From Thermomicrobiales bacterium (GTDB lineage Bacteria > Chloroflexota > Chloroflexia > Thermomicrobiales > UBA6265), in contig JAGQGU010000004.1 in assembly GCA_020432165.1 (NCBI GenBank), positions 1-64,000 of the forward strand: a stretch of DNA of 64,000 nt, in the 5' to 3' direction. The position numbers were made by a program, and so were the translations under genes. Within the stretch, counting starts at the first letter, position 1. Each line of letters starts with the position of its first letter. Shown here in pieces: positions 51,367 through 63,045 of the stretch. The notes under the pieces are model-generated. The model had not been told where the DNA came from and ran no database searches. It was given only the letters and a program-made list of their open reading frames with translations.

Positions 51367-51726
51367 ATGGCTCGAGTTAAGCGCGGCGTTGCCGCACATC
51401 GCAAGCACAAGGCCGTGCTGGCCAACGTTAAGGGTCACCGCGCCACCAACAATCGTCTCTACAAGCGTGCTCATGAGAGCATGATGAAGAGTTGGGCATA
51501 TGCCTATCGTGACCGCCGGAATCGCAAGCGCGATATGCGTCGCCTGTGGATTCAGCGCATCAACGCCGCTTCCCGCCTGAATGGCCTGCAGTACAGCCGT
51601 CTCATCCACGGTCTCAACCTGGCTGGCGTCGAAGTCGATCGCAAGATGATGGCTGACCTGGCTGTACGGGATGAGCAGGCATTTGCCGCTCTCGTCGAGA
51701 CCGCCAAGCAGCATCTGCCGAACTAG
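51367..51726 (+). CDS. rplT: 50S ribosomal protein L20
   Basis: The protein has 119 residues. [37 protein letters not shown] and [20 protein letters not shown] are L20 signatures. It completes the infC-rpmI-rplT set. L20 represses this operon in other bacteria by binding the leader mRNA; no obvious L20 mimic was identified here. Confidence 0.96.
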   Translation: MARVKRGVAAHRKHKAVLANVKGHRATNNRLYKRAHESMMKSWAYAYRDRRNRKRDMRRLWIQRINAASRLNGLQYSRLIHGLNLAGVEVDRKMMADLAVRDEQAFAALVETAKQHLPN

Positions 51727-51735
51727 TACCGACAC

Positions 51736-52533
51736 ATGTCGCCACGATCCGATTTCAGAGGCGAGGTGCTGACCAGCCTCTCGAATCCAGTGATCAAGCG
51801 CCTGCGCTCGCTTCAGCAGCGGAAATACCGCCTGCAGGAGCGAGCGTTTGTCGTCGAAGGCGTTCGAGCTGTCGAGGATGTTCTTGCTGCTGGTATCACA
51901 CCGTATGCCGCCTATGTGCGTTCGGATATGGATTTTCCGTTTCTGGCCGATATAGAGGCTCCTGTGCGCTACGTGCGGGCTGATATCTTCGATCAGCTCA
52001 CGGATGTTACCCATCCCCAGGGCATCCTCGTCGTTGTTCCGATGTTCGAGGATGCACCACTGCCCGCGCTCACCACGAATCCGCTCGTGGTTGTGTTGGA
52101 TGGCATCAAGGATCCTGGCAATATGGGTACGCTTTTCCGTTCTGCGGCGGGTGCTGGTGTAAGTCACCTCTTCGTGAGCGATGAGTGTGTTGACCCCTAT
52201 AACCCCAAAGTGGTGCGTGCCGCGATGGGTGCCCATTTTCGGGTCCCATTTTCCAGGGGATCGATAGGGGACCAGTACTCCTATTTTTGCGATTTTCCTT
52301 TGATAGCCCTTGCAGAAGCAGGTGAAAACGCGCTATATGATAGTGTCAGTTGGCAATTCGCAAGCATGATGGTGATTGGTAGTGAGGCTTTTGGTCCCTC
52401 TGAAGAATCCCGCAAGCTGGCAAATGCCATTGTCTCGATACCGTTGCTTAATGGTGTCGAGAGTCTGAACGCCGGAGTGGCCGGTTCGTTGCTGATGTTT
52501 GAGGCAGCGAGGCAGCGCAGGGGAACGCTGTGA
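51736..52533 (+). CDS. TrmH/SpoU-family RNA 2'-O-methyltransferase
   Basis: The protein has 265 residues. An N-terminal L30e-like substrate-binding domain (about 10-100) contains NPVIKRLRSLQQRKYRLQER. The SPOUT knotted domain has VVLDGIKDPGNMGTLFRSAA, VVRAAMGAHFRVPF, VIGSEAFGPSE and SIPLLNGVESLNAGVAGSLL. It probably methylates a ribose in 23S rRNA, like TsnR/RlmB. It starts 9 bp after rplT and is likely the last gene of that operon. Confidence 0.92.
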   Translation: MSPRSDFRGEVLTSLSNPVIKRLRSLQQRKYRLQERAFVVEGVRAVEDVLAAGITPYAAYVRSDMDFPFLADIEAPVRYVRADIFDQLTDVTHPQGILVVVPMFEDAPLPALTTNPLVVVLDGIKDPGNMGTLFRSAAGAGVSHLFVSDECVDPYNPKVVRAAMGAHFRVPFSRGSIGDQYSYFCDFPLIALAEAGENALYDSVSWQFASMMVIGSEAFGPSEESRKLANAIVSIPLLNGVESLNAGVAGSLLMFEAARQRRGTL

Positions 52534-52674
52534 ATACCGACCGCGAAAGGTGTGGTATTGTAGGCCAGGTTCCGCGAAAATGCGGTATTCTGGCACAACC
52601 GATGGGCTACACGCCCGCACGATAACCCCGATGTATCGGAGCCCCGCTACCGGCATCGGATAAGGAGTAGAAGG

Positions 52675-52947
52675 ATGCGAAAGCAAGATCTGGTCCGCGC
52701 AGTTGCCGATGCGACTTCCGCAAGCGAAGCCGCCAGCACCAAGGCGGTCAACGCTGTATTCGCCGCCATTGAGGAAGCTCTTGCCAAGGGCGATGAGGTC
52801 ACCATCAGTGGCTTCGGCTCCTTCAAGGTTGTGGAGCGTGCCGCTCGCCAGGGCCGCAACCCGCAGACCGGCGAGGAGATGACGATCAAGGCCCGCAAGA
52901 GCCCGGTCTTCCGCCCCGGCACGCAGCTCAAGCGCGCCGTCGAGTAA
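52675..52947 (+). CDS. hup: DNA-binding protein HU
   Basis: The protein has 90 residues. RKQDLVRAVADAT, a dimerisation helix region, VTISGFGSFKVVERAARQGR and NPQTGEEMTIKARKSPVFRP are the HU family pattern with the DNA-binding arms. AAGGAG lies upstream of ATG 52675. The 141-bp gap before it contains a small CCGC-GAAAAT-GCGG hairpin (52567-52580) and no gene; its promoter was not resolved. Confidence 0.96.
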   Translation: MRKQDLVRAVADATSASEAASTKAVNAVFAAIEEALAKGDEVTISGFGSFKVVERAARQGRNPQTGEEMTIKARKSPVFRPGTQLKRAVE

Positions 52948-52977
52948 CTCTCTCGCAGCTTGCTGAAATACAAAGAA

Positions 52978-53006
52978 ACGCCGCCAGAATACACTGGCGG
53001 CGTTTT
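52978..53006. terminator. Bidirectional terminator between hup and plsX
   Basis: ACGCCGCCAG (52978-52987) and CTGGCGGCGT (52994-53003) form a perfect 10-bp stem with a 6-base loop. TTTT follows on the plus strand, and GTTTCTTT on the minus strand. It ends both convergent genes. Confidence 0.88.
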
Positions 53007-53036
53007 GCATTTTACGTGACTGGTTTGTATCTGAAT

Positions 53037-54062
53037 CTATCCCGCGGCTTCTTCCGAAGCGGCGCTACGGGTGCTGGCCACGCGCGTGGCGATTGCGCCT
53101 CGCATGTCCTTCCTGGCGGCGGTTACCCCGACACCGACTGCGTTGTTGATGGCATCGGCATTGCTGCTCCCGTGGGCGATGATGACTGCGCCATCGACTC
53201 CCAGCAGCGGGGCACCACCAATGGAGTTGGGATCGAGCTTCCGCTGTACTTCCTTGAAGGCTGGCTTCAGGACAGCGGCCGCCAGCTTGCGTGTGGTGGA
53301 AGAGGTAATCTCCTGTTTGATGACACTCAGGAGCATACGCGCAGTACCCTCAATTGCCTTGAGCAGCACATTGCCAGTGAAACCATCGGCCACTACGACA
53401 TCGACTTCGCCGGTAAGGACGTCGCGACCCTCGACATTGCCGATGAAGTTGATTCCCTCCAGCTCCTTCAGCATGGGGTGAACCTTCTGCACCAGAGCGT
53501 TGCCCTTGCTCTCTTCCTCACCGTTCGCCATGAGGCCGATACGCGGCTTCTGGAGTCCCAGGATAGTCCGGGCATAGACATCCGCCATCATGGTCTGCTG
53601 CACCATATTCAGTGGCTTGGGATCAGTGACCGCACCCAGATCGACGATAGTCGTGAGGCCTCCGTGGGCATTCGGGACGGCGCCGGTAATGGCGGGTCGA
53701 TCAATGCCATCAATACGACCGAGCACCATCAACGCCGCAGCCATGACCGCGCCGCTATTGCCCGCGCTCACCATGGCATCGGCAGAACCATCCTTCACGC
53801 AACGGAGCGCGACGGAGATGGAGTTGTCCTGCTTGCGGCGCACTGCCTGGGCGGGATGATCGCTCATTTCGATTGTCTGGCTGGCGTGCACGACCTTCAC
53901 GTTGATACCCGTGAGATCAAGCCCCTGCAGAACGGCATTGATGGCCGCCTCATCGCCCACCAGTATCAGATCGCTATCGTGTGCCTTCGCACCTGCAATG
54001 GCACCAGGCACGACCACTGACGGGCCGAAATCGCCACCCATGGCATCGATTGCAACTCGCAT
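53037..54062 (-). CDS. plsX: Phosphate acyltransferase PlsX
   Basis: The protein has 341 residues. MRVAIDAMGGDFGPSVVVPG, VSAGNSGAVMAAALMVLGRI, NGEEESKGNALV and DGFTGNVLLKAIEG are PlsX hallmarks. It converts acyl-ACP to acyl-phosphate for phospholipid synthesis. AGGAGG precedes ATG 54062. The usual partners fabD, fabH and acpP are not here; it lies 59 bp downstream of gyrB on the same strand. Confidence 0.95.
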   Translation of the reverse strand: MRVAIDAMGGDFGPSVVVPGAIAGAKAHDSDLILVGDEAAINAVLQGLDLTGINVKVVHASQTIEMSDHPAQAVRRKQDNSISVALRCVKDGSADAMVSAGNSGAVMAAALMVLGRIDGIDRPAITGAVPNAHGGLTTIVDLGAVTDPKPLNMVQQTMMADVYARTILGLQKPRIGLMANGEEESKGNALVQKVHPMLKELEGINFIGNVEGRDVLTGEVDVVVADGFTGNVLLKAIEGTARMLLSVIKQEITSSTTRKLAAAVLKPAFKEVQRKLDPNSIGGAPLLGVDGAVIIAHGSSNADAINNAVGVGVTAARKDMRGAIATRVASTRSAASEEAAG

Positions 54063-54121
54063 GGTCGTACCTCCTGTGCTTCCTGTCTCAATGGATACGG
54101 GCTTCGCCGGATCTATCCCTG

Positions 54122-57128
<3,007 letters not shown>

Positions 57129-57132
<4 letters not shown>

Positions 57133-57524
57133 GAAAGCCCGAGCCTGGCTACACCGGCCTCGTCGTATCCGAGGTGATGTCCGATCTCGTGGAGAAGTGT
57201 CTTGCGAATCTGTCGCTCCAGGTCATACCGGTTGCGCGTGTATCGTGTGAGCGGACCGGCGAAGAGTGTAATGCGATCGGGGATCAGCATATTACCGCTC
57301 CCACGTTCGATCATGGGAACGCCTTGATACAGCCCAAGAAGATCGCGATTTCGTCCCGTGAGTGCCGATCGTTGCCTGGCGGTCGGTTCGTCCTGAACGA
57401 CAATTGCGACGTTGGTGAGCGAATCCTGTACTTGTGAAGGGAGCGTGTCATAAACACGCTGTACCATGCGGTGAAATCGCAGATGTCGAGCCTTCTGGGC
57501 TACGATCCGCGGGTCTCTTTTCAT
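57129..57524 (-). CDS. Metallopeptidase family protein (DUF1025/zincin-like)
   Basis: The protein has 131 residues. The zinc motif HEIGHHLGYDE near the C-terminus (HExxH plus a downstream acidic residue) and ITLFAGPLTRYTRNRYDLER then QIRKTLLHEIGHH identify the minimal zincin family. Substrates are unknown. A TAGAAT hexamer ends a few bases before the ATG on the minus strand, so the message may be nearly leaderless. Confidence 0.85.
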
Positions 57525-57645
57525 AGCTCTATTCTACCAAATTTGTAGGGAATTATCCTGTTTTCACAGGCATTGTCCGCCCGGAACGTACGCCGATCCG
57601 GTGTATGGTTAAGCCCGTTGAATTGAGTGATCAGGGACTGTGAAA

Positions 57646-58695
57646 ATGTGGAATCCGCGCACCTATCGCGATACCGATTATGGCCTCGAGAGTGACGAGC
57701 AGTTTGAGCCAGAAGGACTCGAGATCGAGGTACCTGAGGTCTCACTATCTGCACCGCATATCATGACGCTGCTCGGGCCTATTGTCCCGGAGGAGCTGGG
57801 CATCTGTCTGCCTCATGTCCACCTGATGCACCAGTTACCTGCCAAGTTTGGGATCGATGCGCAGCTGACAGATCAGGATGCGGCGGAAGCAGAGGTGGAA
57901 GCGTTTGTTTCCATGAATGGCCGGAGCCTGGTGGAGTGTTCGACGCCTGACGCCGGTCGCATGATTGCACCGTTGCTGGAGATCGCCGGGTGGGTACCGG
58001 CGCATCTGATTGGTGTGACTGGTCGGAATGCGGACATTTTTGCTTCCTTCATGCCGAACGCACAGGATCGCGAGCGCCTGGTTGAGGAGTTTCTGGCCGA
58101 CCTGAACGAGGGCATGGATGGCACGGATGCTCGCGCCGGAGTGATCAAGGTGGGGGTGAGCTCTGCCGGAATCACTGATGCCGAGCGGGCGACGATCCAG
58201 GCGGCTGCAGGGGCACATCGTGCAACTGGCGTGCCCGTGACATCTCACACCGAAAGTACAGCTGGAGCGATGGAGATGCTATCTCTTCTCGCAGAGGGTG
58301 GGGTTGATTCCAGTCGCGTTATCGTGGGACATGTTGATCTGGACGAACGATCTTTGGACGAGCACGTTGAGCTGGCGCGTACGGGCGCATACCTGCAGTT
58401 CGATCAGATCGGGAAGCCATCAAGTTATCCGGACCAGATGCGCGCCGAACGTATTCGCGCGCTCCTTGATGCAGGCTTCGGCGATCAGATTCTTCTTTCG
58501 CTGGATTATGGTCATCGCTCACTGTTGACGGGTTACGATGGCAGTCCCGGCCTCAGTTATCTGAGTGAATGGTTCATGGTCTTGCTGATGGAGGCGGGTA
58601 TCGATGCGATGACGATTCGCCGTCTGGTCGTTGATAACCCCTCACGAGCGCTGACGATTCATCCTCCGAGCCAGGCCAGTACCCGTTCGAGTTGA
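57646..58695 (+). CDS. Phosphotriesterase-family amidohydrolase
   Basis: The protein has 349 residues. An acidic 35-residue N-terminus precedes a TIM barrel with GICLPHVHL (His57, His59). Further putative metal ligands are Lys in AGVIKVGVSSAGIT (the family's carboxylated Lys), His in PVTSHTES, His in VIVGHVDLDE and Asp in LLSLDYGH. The full ligand set suggests an active binuclear lactonase or esterase. GGGA lies about 8 bases before ATG 57646; GTG 57640 is also possible. It stands alone, divergent from the zincin gene. Confidence 0.85.
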   Translation: MWNPRTYRDTDYGLESDEQFEPEGLEIEVPEVSLSAPHIMTLLGPIVPEELGICLPHVHLMHQLPAKFGIDAQLTDQDAAEAEVEAFVSMNGRSLVECSTPDAGRMIAPLLEIAGWVPAHLIGVTGRNADIFASFMPNAQDRERLVEEFLADLNEGMDGTDARAGVIKVGVSSAGITDAERATIQAAAGAHRATGVPVTSHTESTAGAMEMLSLLAEGGVDSSRVIVGHVDLDERSLDEHVELARTGAYLQFDQIGKPSSYPDQMRAERIRALLDAGFGDQILLSLDYGHRSLLTGYDGSPGLSYLSEWFMVLLMEAGIDAMTIRRLVVDNPSRALTIHPPSQASTRSS

Positions 58696-58734
58696 TTCCT
58701 CGTCTACGGCATCGGAATGATGGTGTGACCGGGA

Positions 58735-59553
58735 CTATTTCTGGAACGATGGCACCGATGTGCGTTTGTGCGCGGAACCCTTATGCATACGGTTGATGCG
58801 GTCCAACACCGCTGGATCTATCGCGGAAGTGTCACCAGTCTCGATTGCCATCAGCGCGGTATCAAGATCGGCGTACGTAATGCCGATCTCCTTCTCATCG
58901 GTCTGGCCTTCCCAGAGACCCGCACTCGGTGGTCGTGTAATCACGCTCTCGGGTACACCAATCGCCTTGGCCACGGCGCGTACCTCGAATTTGTAGAGAT
59001 CGAGCAAGGGAGCGAGATCCACGCCGCCATCACCATATTTGGTGAAGTAGCCGATCATGTACTCCGTCTTGTTGCCAGTACCAACAACCATGCCCCGGCT
59101 CAGATTGGCCATGTAGTAGTTCACGATCATGCGTGAGCGTGGGCGAATATTGGCCTTGGCCAGCTGCATCCGTGCTTCGCCACCAGCCGGGATTTCCTCG
59201 CCCAGAATCTCGCCGTAGAGCGCCTCTTCCGATGGAACTTGCGCGAGAATCGTCTCCGCGACGCCAGTCAAATCGATCGTCGCCAGCTTTACCTCGAACG
59301 CATCAGCCACCTTCCGCGCCTGTACCGCATCGTCCGGATTGCTGGCGCTGGGCATGATGATGCCCAGGACACGATCTCCACCGACTGCGCGTGCGCAGAG
59401 TCCGCAGACGACGGCGGAATCGATACCACCGCTGAGTCCGAGCACAAATCGGTCGGCGCCAGCTTCATCAATACGATCCTTGAGCCAGGCGGAGATTCGA
59501 TCGGCAAGCTCCAGAGCGGCAGCGTCATCCATGGTCGGGGCGGAGGTGGGCAT
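58735..59553 (-). CDS. nadE: NH3-dependent NAD+ synthetase
   Basis: The protein has 272 residues. The ATP pyrophosphatase P-loop LGLSGGIDSAVVCGLCARA, RMIVNYYMANLSRGMVVGTG and NKTEYMIGYFTKYGDGGVDL are NadE signatures. It amidates deamido-NAD as the final step of NAD synthesis. No N-terminal glutaminase domain is present, so ammonia is the donor. The start is ATG 59553 with AGGAG six bases upstream; the frame extension to 59610 would cross the terminator hairpin. Confidence 0.95.
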   Translation of the reverse strand: MPTSAPTMDDAAALELADRISAWLKDRIDEAGADRFVLGLSGGIDSAVVCGLCARAVGGDRVLGIIMPSASNPDDAVQARKVADAFEVKLATIDLTGVAETILAQVPSEEALYGEILGEEIPAGGEARMQLAKANIRPRSRMIVNYYMANLSRGMVVGTGNKTEYMIGYFTKYGDGGVDLAPLLDLYKFEVRAVAKAIGVPESVITRPPSAGLWEGQTDEKEIGITYADLDTALMAIETGDTSAIDPAVLDRINRMHKGSAHKRTSVPSFQK

Positions 59554-59578
59554 TGTGATCTCCTGCAAACATAACAAT

Positions 59579-59609
59579 TGAGGGCCGCCACATTCGGTGA
59601 CGGCCCTCA
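59579..59609 (-). terminator. Terminator after lpdA
   Basis: TGAGGGCCG (59579-59587) and CGGCCCTCA (59601-59609) form a perfect 9-bp stem, extended by CCAC/GGTG with one bulged A. It lies 70 bp past the lpdA stop and 26 bp before the nadE start, so nadE likely has its own promoter. Confidence 0.75.
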
Positions 59610-59678
59610 TATTTTACAGCCTGAACGATTTCGTGGTGAACAGATTTGCCACAACGAATTGGTCAGTCTGCACAGCGA

Positions 59679-61082
59679 CTACATGTCGATTGCCTGACCA
59701 AAGACATCCATCGCCGCCTGGCCGATGACCTCGGACACGGTCGGGTGCGGATGCACGGTCATGGTGAGCTCTTCCGCACTGGCATTGAGGAAGCGAGCGA
59801 GACCCGCCTCGGCAATGAGTTCGGTGGCATGCGGACCAATGATGTGGACGCCGAGGATATCGTGAGTGTCAGCATCGACGACGATCTTGGTGAGACCCTC
59901 GGCCTCGCCTTCAATCACGGCCTTGCCATTCGGCATCATCGGGAACTTGCCGATCATGACCTCGTAACCGAGCTCCTTGGCGTCCTCTTCCGAGAGACCG
60001 ACCGAACCGATCTCCGGATGGCAATAGGTGCAGGTCGGAACATTGAGATGATCGAGCGGGAAGGGATTGTGACCGGCAATGTGCTCCACAGCGATGATGC
60101 CGTGGTGACCAGCGGTGTGTGCCAGCATCTGGATGCCGTTGACATCGCCGATGGCATATATGCCATCGACATTGGTGCGCATCATATCGTCTACCACAAT
60201 CGCGCCCTTGTCGGTCTTGATGCCGAGTGTCTCGAGACCAATGTTCTCGATATTTGGCTGGCGACCGGTGGCGACCAGGAGCACGTCGGCCTCGACCACG
60301 GTCTCCTTGCCCTTGACATCGACCGTGAGGGTGACGCCCTTGTCAGTGACCTTCCAGTTCTCCGGCTTCGGACGTACGCCCTCTAGCACATTGATCTTCT
60401 GGCGCTTGAATTGCTTGGTCAGCTCCTTGCGAATATCGCCGTCCTCGTTGGGGACGACATTGCCGACCAGGGTGACCTCGGAACCATAGCGTTGGTAGAC
60501 CGATGCCCACTCGACACCGGTGGCGCCACCACCACGGACGATGATGCGCTTCGGCAGTTTCTCCAGCACAACCGCATGGTCGGAGTTGATCACGACCTTA
60601 CCATCGTAGGGAACGCCATCGATCGCGCGCGGTCGCGAGCCGGTATTGATGATGATGTACTTGCCGGTGAGCACAACCTTCTCGCCGGAATCGTTGAGGG
60701 TAACCTCAACCTGGTTCTTGCTGATGAGCTTGCCATCGCCCTGGAAGACCGGGACCTTGTTCTTCTTGTCAAAGAGGAATTGCAGACCGGTGTACTGCTT
60801 GTTCACCACCGCCAGGCTGCGCTTGAGTGCAGTATCGTAGTTGAATACCGCATCCCCCTTGATATCGACACCGAACTCGCTGGCTCGATTCACGGTATCC
60901 AGGACGCTGGCGCTCTTCAGAAAGGCCTTGGTGGGGATACAACCGCGATGCAGGCAGACACCGCCGACCTTGTCTCTTTCCACCACGGCGACATTGAGGC
61001 CGAGTTGCTTGGCGCGGAAGGCGGCGTAATATCCACCCGTACCAGCCCCGAGGATGACCACATCGAATTCGTTCTGAGCCAT
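59679..61082 (-). CDS. lpdA: Dihydrolipoyl dehydrogenase
   Basis: The protein has 467 residues. It has FAD-binding VVILGAGTGGYYAAFRAKQL, the redox disulfide in GGVCLHRGCIPTKAFL (Cys43, Cys48), the NAD motif RGGGATGVEWASVY (a GxGxxG variant beginning RGGGATG), IYAIGDVNGIQML, and the interface catalytic pair in MTVHPHPTVSE. It reoxidises lipoamide of 2-oxoacid dehydrogenase complexes. ATG 61082 is used; TTG 61091 is in frame and closer to GGGAG. No E1/E2 genes are adjacent. Confidence 0.95.
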   Translation of the reverse strand: MAQNEFDVVILGAGTGGYYAAFRAKQLGLNVAVVERDKVGGVCLHRGCIPTKAFLKSASVLDTVNRASEFGVDIKGDAVFNYDTALKRSLAVVNKQYTGLQFLFDKKNKVPVFQGDGKLISKNQVEVTLNDSGEKVVLTGKYIIINTGSRPRAIDGVPYDGKVVINSDHAVVLEKLPKRIIVRGGGATGVEWASVYQRYGSEVTLVGNVVPNEDGDIRKELTKQFKRQKINVLEGVRPKPENWKVTDKGVTLTVDVKGKETVVEADVLLVATGRQPNIENIGLETLGIKTDKGAIVVDDMMRTNVDGIYAIGDVNGIQMLAHTAGHHGIIAVEHIAGHNPFPLDHLNVPTCTYCHPEIGSVGLSEEDAKELGYEVMIGKFPMMPNGKAVIEGEAEGLTKIVVDADTHDILGVHIIGPHATELIAEAGLARFLNASAEELTMTVHPHPTVSEVIGQAAMDVFGQAIDM

Positions 61083-61241
61083 GGTAGGCAATGCTCCCTG
61101 TAGCGGGCCGGGCAGACTGCCGCAAACCCTTCAAATCGTTACCAACTATTGTACGGTACGTGCTAATTTGCCGAGCGTACAGCATACAGTTTGGAAATCT
61201 CGAAAACTCCCACAACGGCGCACACTTTTTGCCCGCTAACC

Positions 61242-61271
61242 TTGACGTTGCTACACGGAGGCTGCTACATT
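61242..61271 (+). promoter_or_regulatory. Promoter of the CAU tRNA and possibly tilS-hpt
   Basis: TTGACG (61242-61247), an 18-bp spacer and TACATT (61266-61271), 12 bp before the mature tRNA end. No terminator lies between the tRNA and tilS (20 bp), so the same transcript can include tilS and hpt. Confidence 0.55.
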
Positions 61272-61283
61272 AAGCCCCGTTAT

Positions 61284-61358
61284 GGCGACGTAGCTCAGTG
61301 GCAGAGCAAAGGACTCATAAGCCTTCGGTCGGTGGTTCGAATCCACCCGTCGTCACCA
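61284..61358 (+). tRNA. tRNA with CAU anticodon (tRNA-Met elongator or tRNA-Ile2), CCA encoded
   Basis: A 75-base cloverleaf. The acceptor GGCGACG/CGTCGTC (one G-U) has A73 and an encoded CCA. The anticodon stem-loop is AAGGA-CTCATAA-GCCTT, with an A31-G39 mismatch next to the loop. The T-arm is GGTGG-TTCGAAT-CCACC. CAU reads AUG, or AUA if C34 is converted to lysidine by TilS. The tilS gene starts 20 bp downstream, so the Ile2 assignment deserves checking; the general pattern also fits elongator Met. Confidence 0.88.
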
Positions 61359-61378
61359 CAACCCCATCAGGACAATGC

Positions 61379-62434
61379 ATGGATAGCACGCCAGCCACGC
61401 CTCGATTCTCCAAGGAAGCCGGGATTGTGCAGCGTGTGCGTCTACAATTGCGAAATCTACCGAATCCACCCCGCCATGTGTTGGTGGCATGCAGCGCGGG
61501 CAAGGATTCCGTGGCGCTCACCTGGGTGCTGGCGGAACTGCGCAGAGTCGGGCTGATCGATCTCACTATCGCGCATGTTCATCATGGTCAGCATGATGCG
61601 GCTGATGACGCTATGGAAGCGGTGAGGGAGATTGGGATCAGGCTCGGAGTACCGGTTCTCATTCAGCATCTACAACATAACCGCATCTCCGGGCATACGG
61701 GTGTGGGTATCGAAGAGGCACTGCGACGGGAGCGCTATCTGGCGCTTGCTGCCATGAGCAGTGAGATCGATGCCGATTGCGTCGCGCTGGCGCATCACCA
61801 GCAGGATCAGGCCGAGACCGTACTGTTGCATCTGATCAGAGGTGCGGGTCTGGAGGGACTGAGCGGTATGCAGGCGTGGGACGAGCGCCTCGTGCCATGG
61901 TGGGATGATTCCGTGGAGCGGACAACGGTCCGCCTTTGGCGGCCGGTTCTGAACGAATCAGCGGATTCGGTGGTCCAGACCGCCGAGCAATCTGGTCTGC
62001 CCATTGTTGAAGATCCCACCAACGCGGATACATCGTTCCGCCGAAACGATGTTCGATTACGACTACTGCCACTGCTCGAGGAGATCGCACCGGGGTCGAC
62101 CGGTGCGATCGCGCGATCGGCCGAGGTGGTGCAGCGTGATCGACGGATTCTGCATGATGCCATAGATGCCGCGTATCGGAGATGTCTTGGCGATGATGGC
62201 ATCGTTCGTGATGCGCTCATGGACGAGACCCCTCAGATGCAGCCCGCGGTGGTGAGAAAATGGCTGATGGAAAGCGGGTTGGCTAACAATCTCTCTCAAG
62301 ATCGGGTGGATGCGGTTGTGTCGTTGGTACGTCGTGGTCGTGGAAATGCGAAGATTGAACCAGGCGGGGGAGTAGTTGTGGTGCTCAGAGCCGGACTGCT
62401 TCGGATTGAGATGTCGAATGGAAGCAAGGGGTAA
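61379..62434 (+). CDS. tilS: tRNA(Ile)-lysidine synthase
   Basis: The protein has 351 residues. The PP-loop is ACSAGKDSVALTW (39-44), with Ala where SGG usually has Gly. DLTIAHVHHGQHDAADDAME, the HHQQDQAETVLLHLIRGAGL block and DPTNADTSFRRNDVRLRLLP are TilS hallmarks. It adds lysine to C34 of tRNA-Ile2 so that it reads AUA. It is the short type without a large C-terminal domain. ATG 61379 has AGGA upstream. It stops 3 bp before hpt. Confidence 0.94.
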   Translation: MDSTPATPRFSKEAGIVQRVRLQLRNLPNPPRHVLVACSAGKDSVALTWVLAELRRVGLIDLTIAHVHHGQHDAADDAMEAVREIGIRLGVPVLIQHLQHNRISGHTGVGIEEALRRERYLALAAMSSEIDADCVALAHHQQDQAETVLLHLIRGAGLEGLSGMQAWDERLVPWWDDSVERTTVRLWRPVLNESADSVVQTAEQSGLPIVEDPTNADTSFRRNDVRLRLLPLLEEIAPGSTGAIARSAEVVQRDRRILHDAIDAAYRRCLGDDGIVRDALMDETPQMQPAVVRKWLMESGLANNLSQDRVDAVVSLVRRGRGNAKIEPGGGVVVVLRAGLLRIEMSNGSKG

Positions 62435-62437
62435 CGG

Positions 62438-63013
62438 ATGGATAAGTCGCAGGGTGTGAGCCGAGTCCTTATCAGCGAGGAACAAATCGAGGCCGAGATT
62501 GCCAGCATGGCCGCAGAACTCGATGCGGAGTATCAGGACGAGACACCGCTTGTGATCTGCGTGCTACGTGGTGCGGTGCCGTTCATGGCTGATCTGGTCA
62601 AGGCGATGTCGGTACCGGTCGAGATGGATTTCATGGCCATCTCGAGTTATGGGAACTCCACCAAGAGTTCCGGCGTCGTGCGTATCCTCAAGGATTTGGA
62701 TGAGGAGATCGAGAATCGCCGCCTGATCGTTGTCGAGGATATCGTCGATAGCGGTCTCACCCTGCAGTACCTGCTTGGGCATCTGGGTAGGCGCGGTCCG
62801 AAGGATATCCGCGTAGTGGCGATGGTTAAGAAGGAGAAGCCAGACGCTATCGCGGTGCAGGTCGATCGCATCGGCTTTGTGGTACCGGACGAGTTTGTGG
62901 TCGGCTACGGCCTCGACTATCGCGGCCAGTATCGCAATCTGCCGTATATCGGTGTGCTCGATCCCAGTGTTTATGCCGATGTGGATGATCCGGTCGACGA
63001 AACGGAGTACTAA
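62438..63013 (+). CDS. hpt: Hypoxanthine phosphoribosyltransferase
   Basis: The protein has 191 residues. VICVLRGAVPFMADLVKAM, MAISSYGNSTKSSG, the PRPP loop LIVVEDIVDSGLTLQYL and the C-terminal VVGYGLDYRGQYRNLPYIGV all match Hpt. It salvages hypoxanthine and guanine to IMP and GMP. tilS-hpt is a widely conserved pair usually followed by ftsH; here a MalT-like gene follows instead. Confidence 0.96.
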   Translation: MDKSQGVSRVLISEEQIEAEIASMAAELDAEYQDETPLVICVLRGAVPFMADLVKAMSVPVEMDFMAISSYGNSTKSSGVVRILKDLDEEIENRRLIVVEDIVDSGLTLQYLLGHLGRRGPKDIRVVAMVKKEKPDAIAVQVDRIGFVVPDEFVVGYGLDYRGQYRNLPYIGVLDPSVYADVDDPVDETEY

Positions 63014-63045
63014 CTCCGACCTCCACGGAATCAGGAGTCGGCCGT

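Noticed and set aside
51019-52236. 405-codon minus-strand open frame
   Set aside because: It is antisense to infC, rpmI, rplT and the RNA methyltransferase gene.
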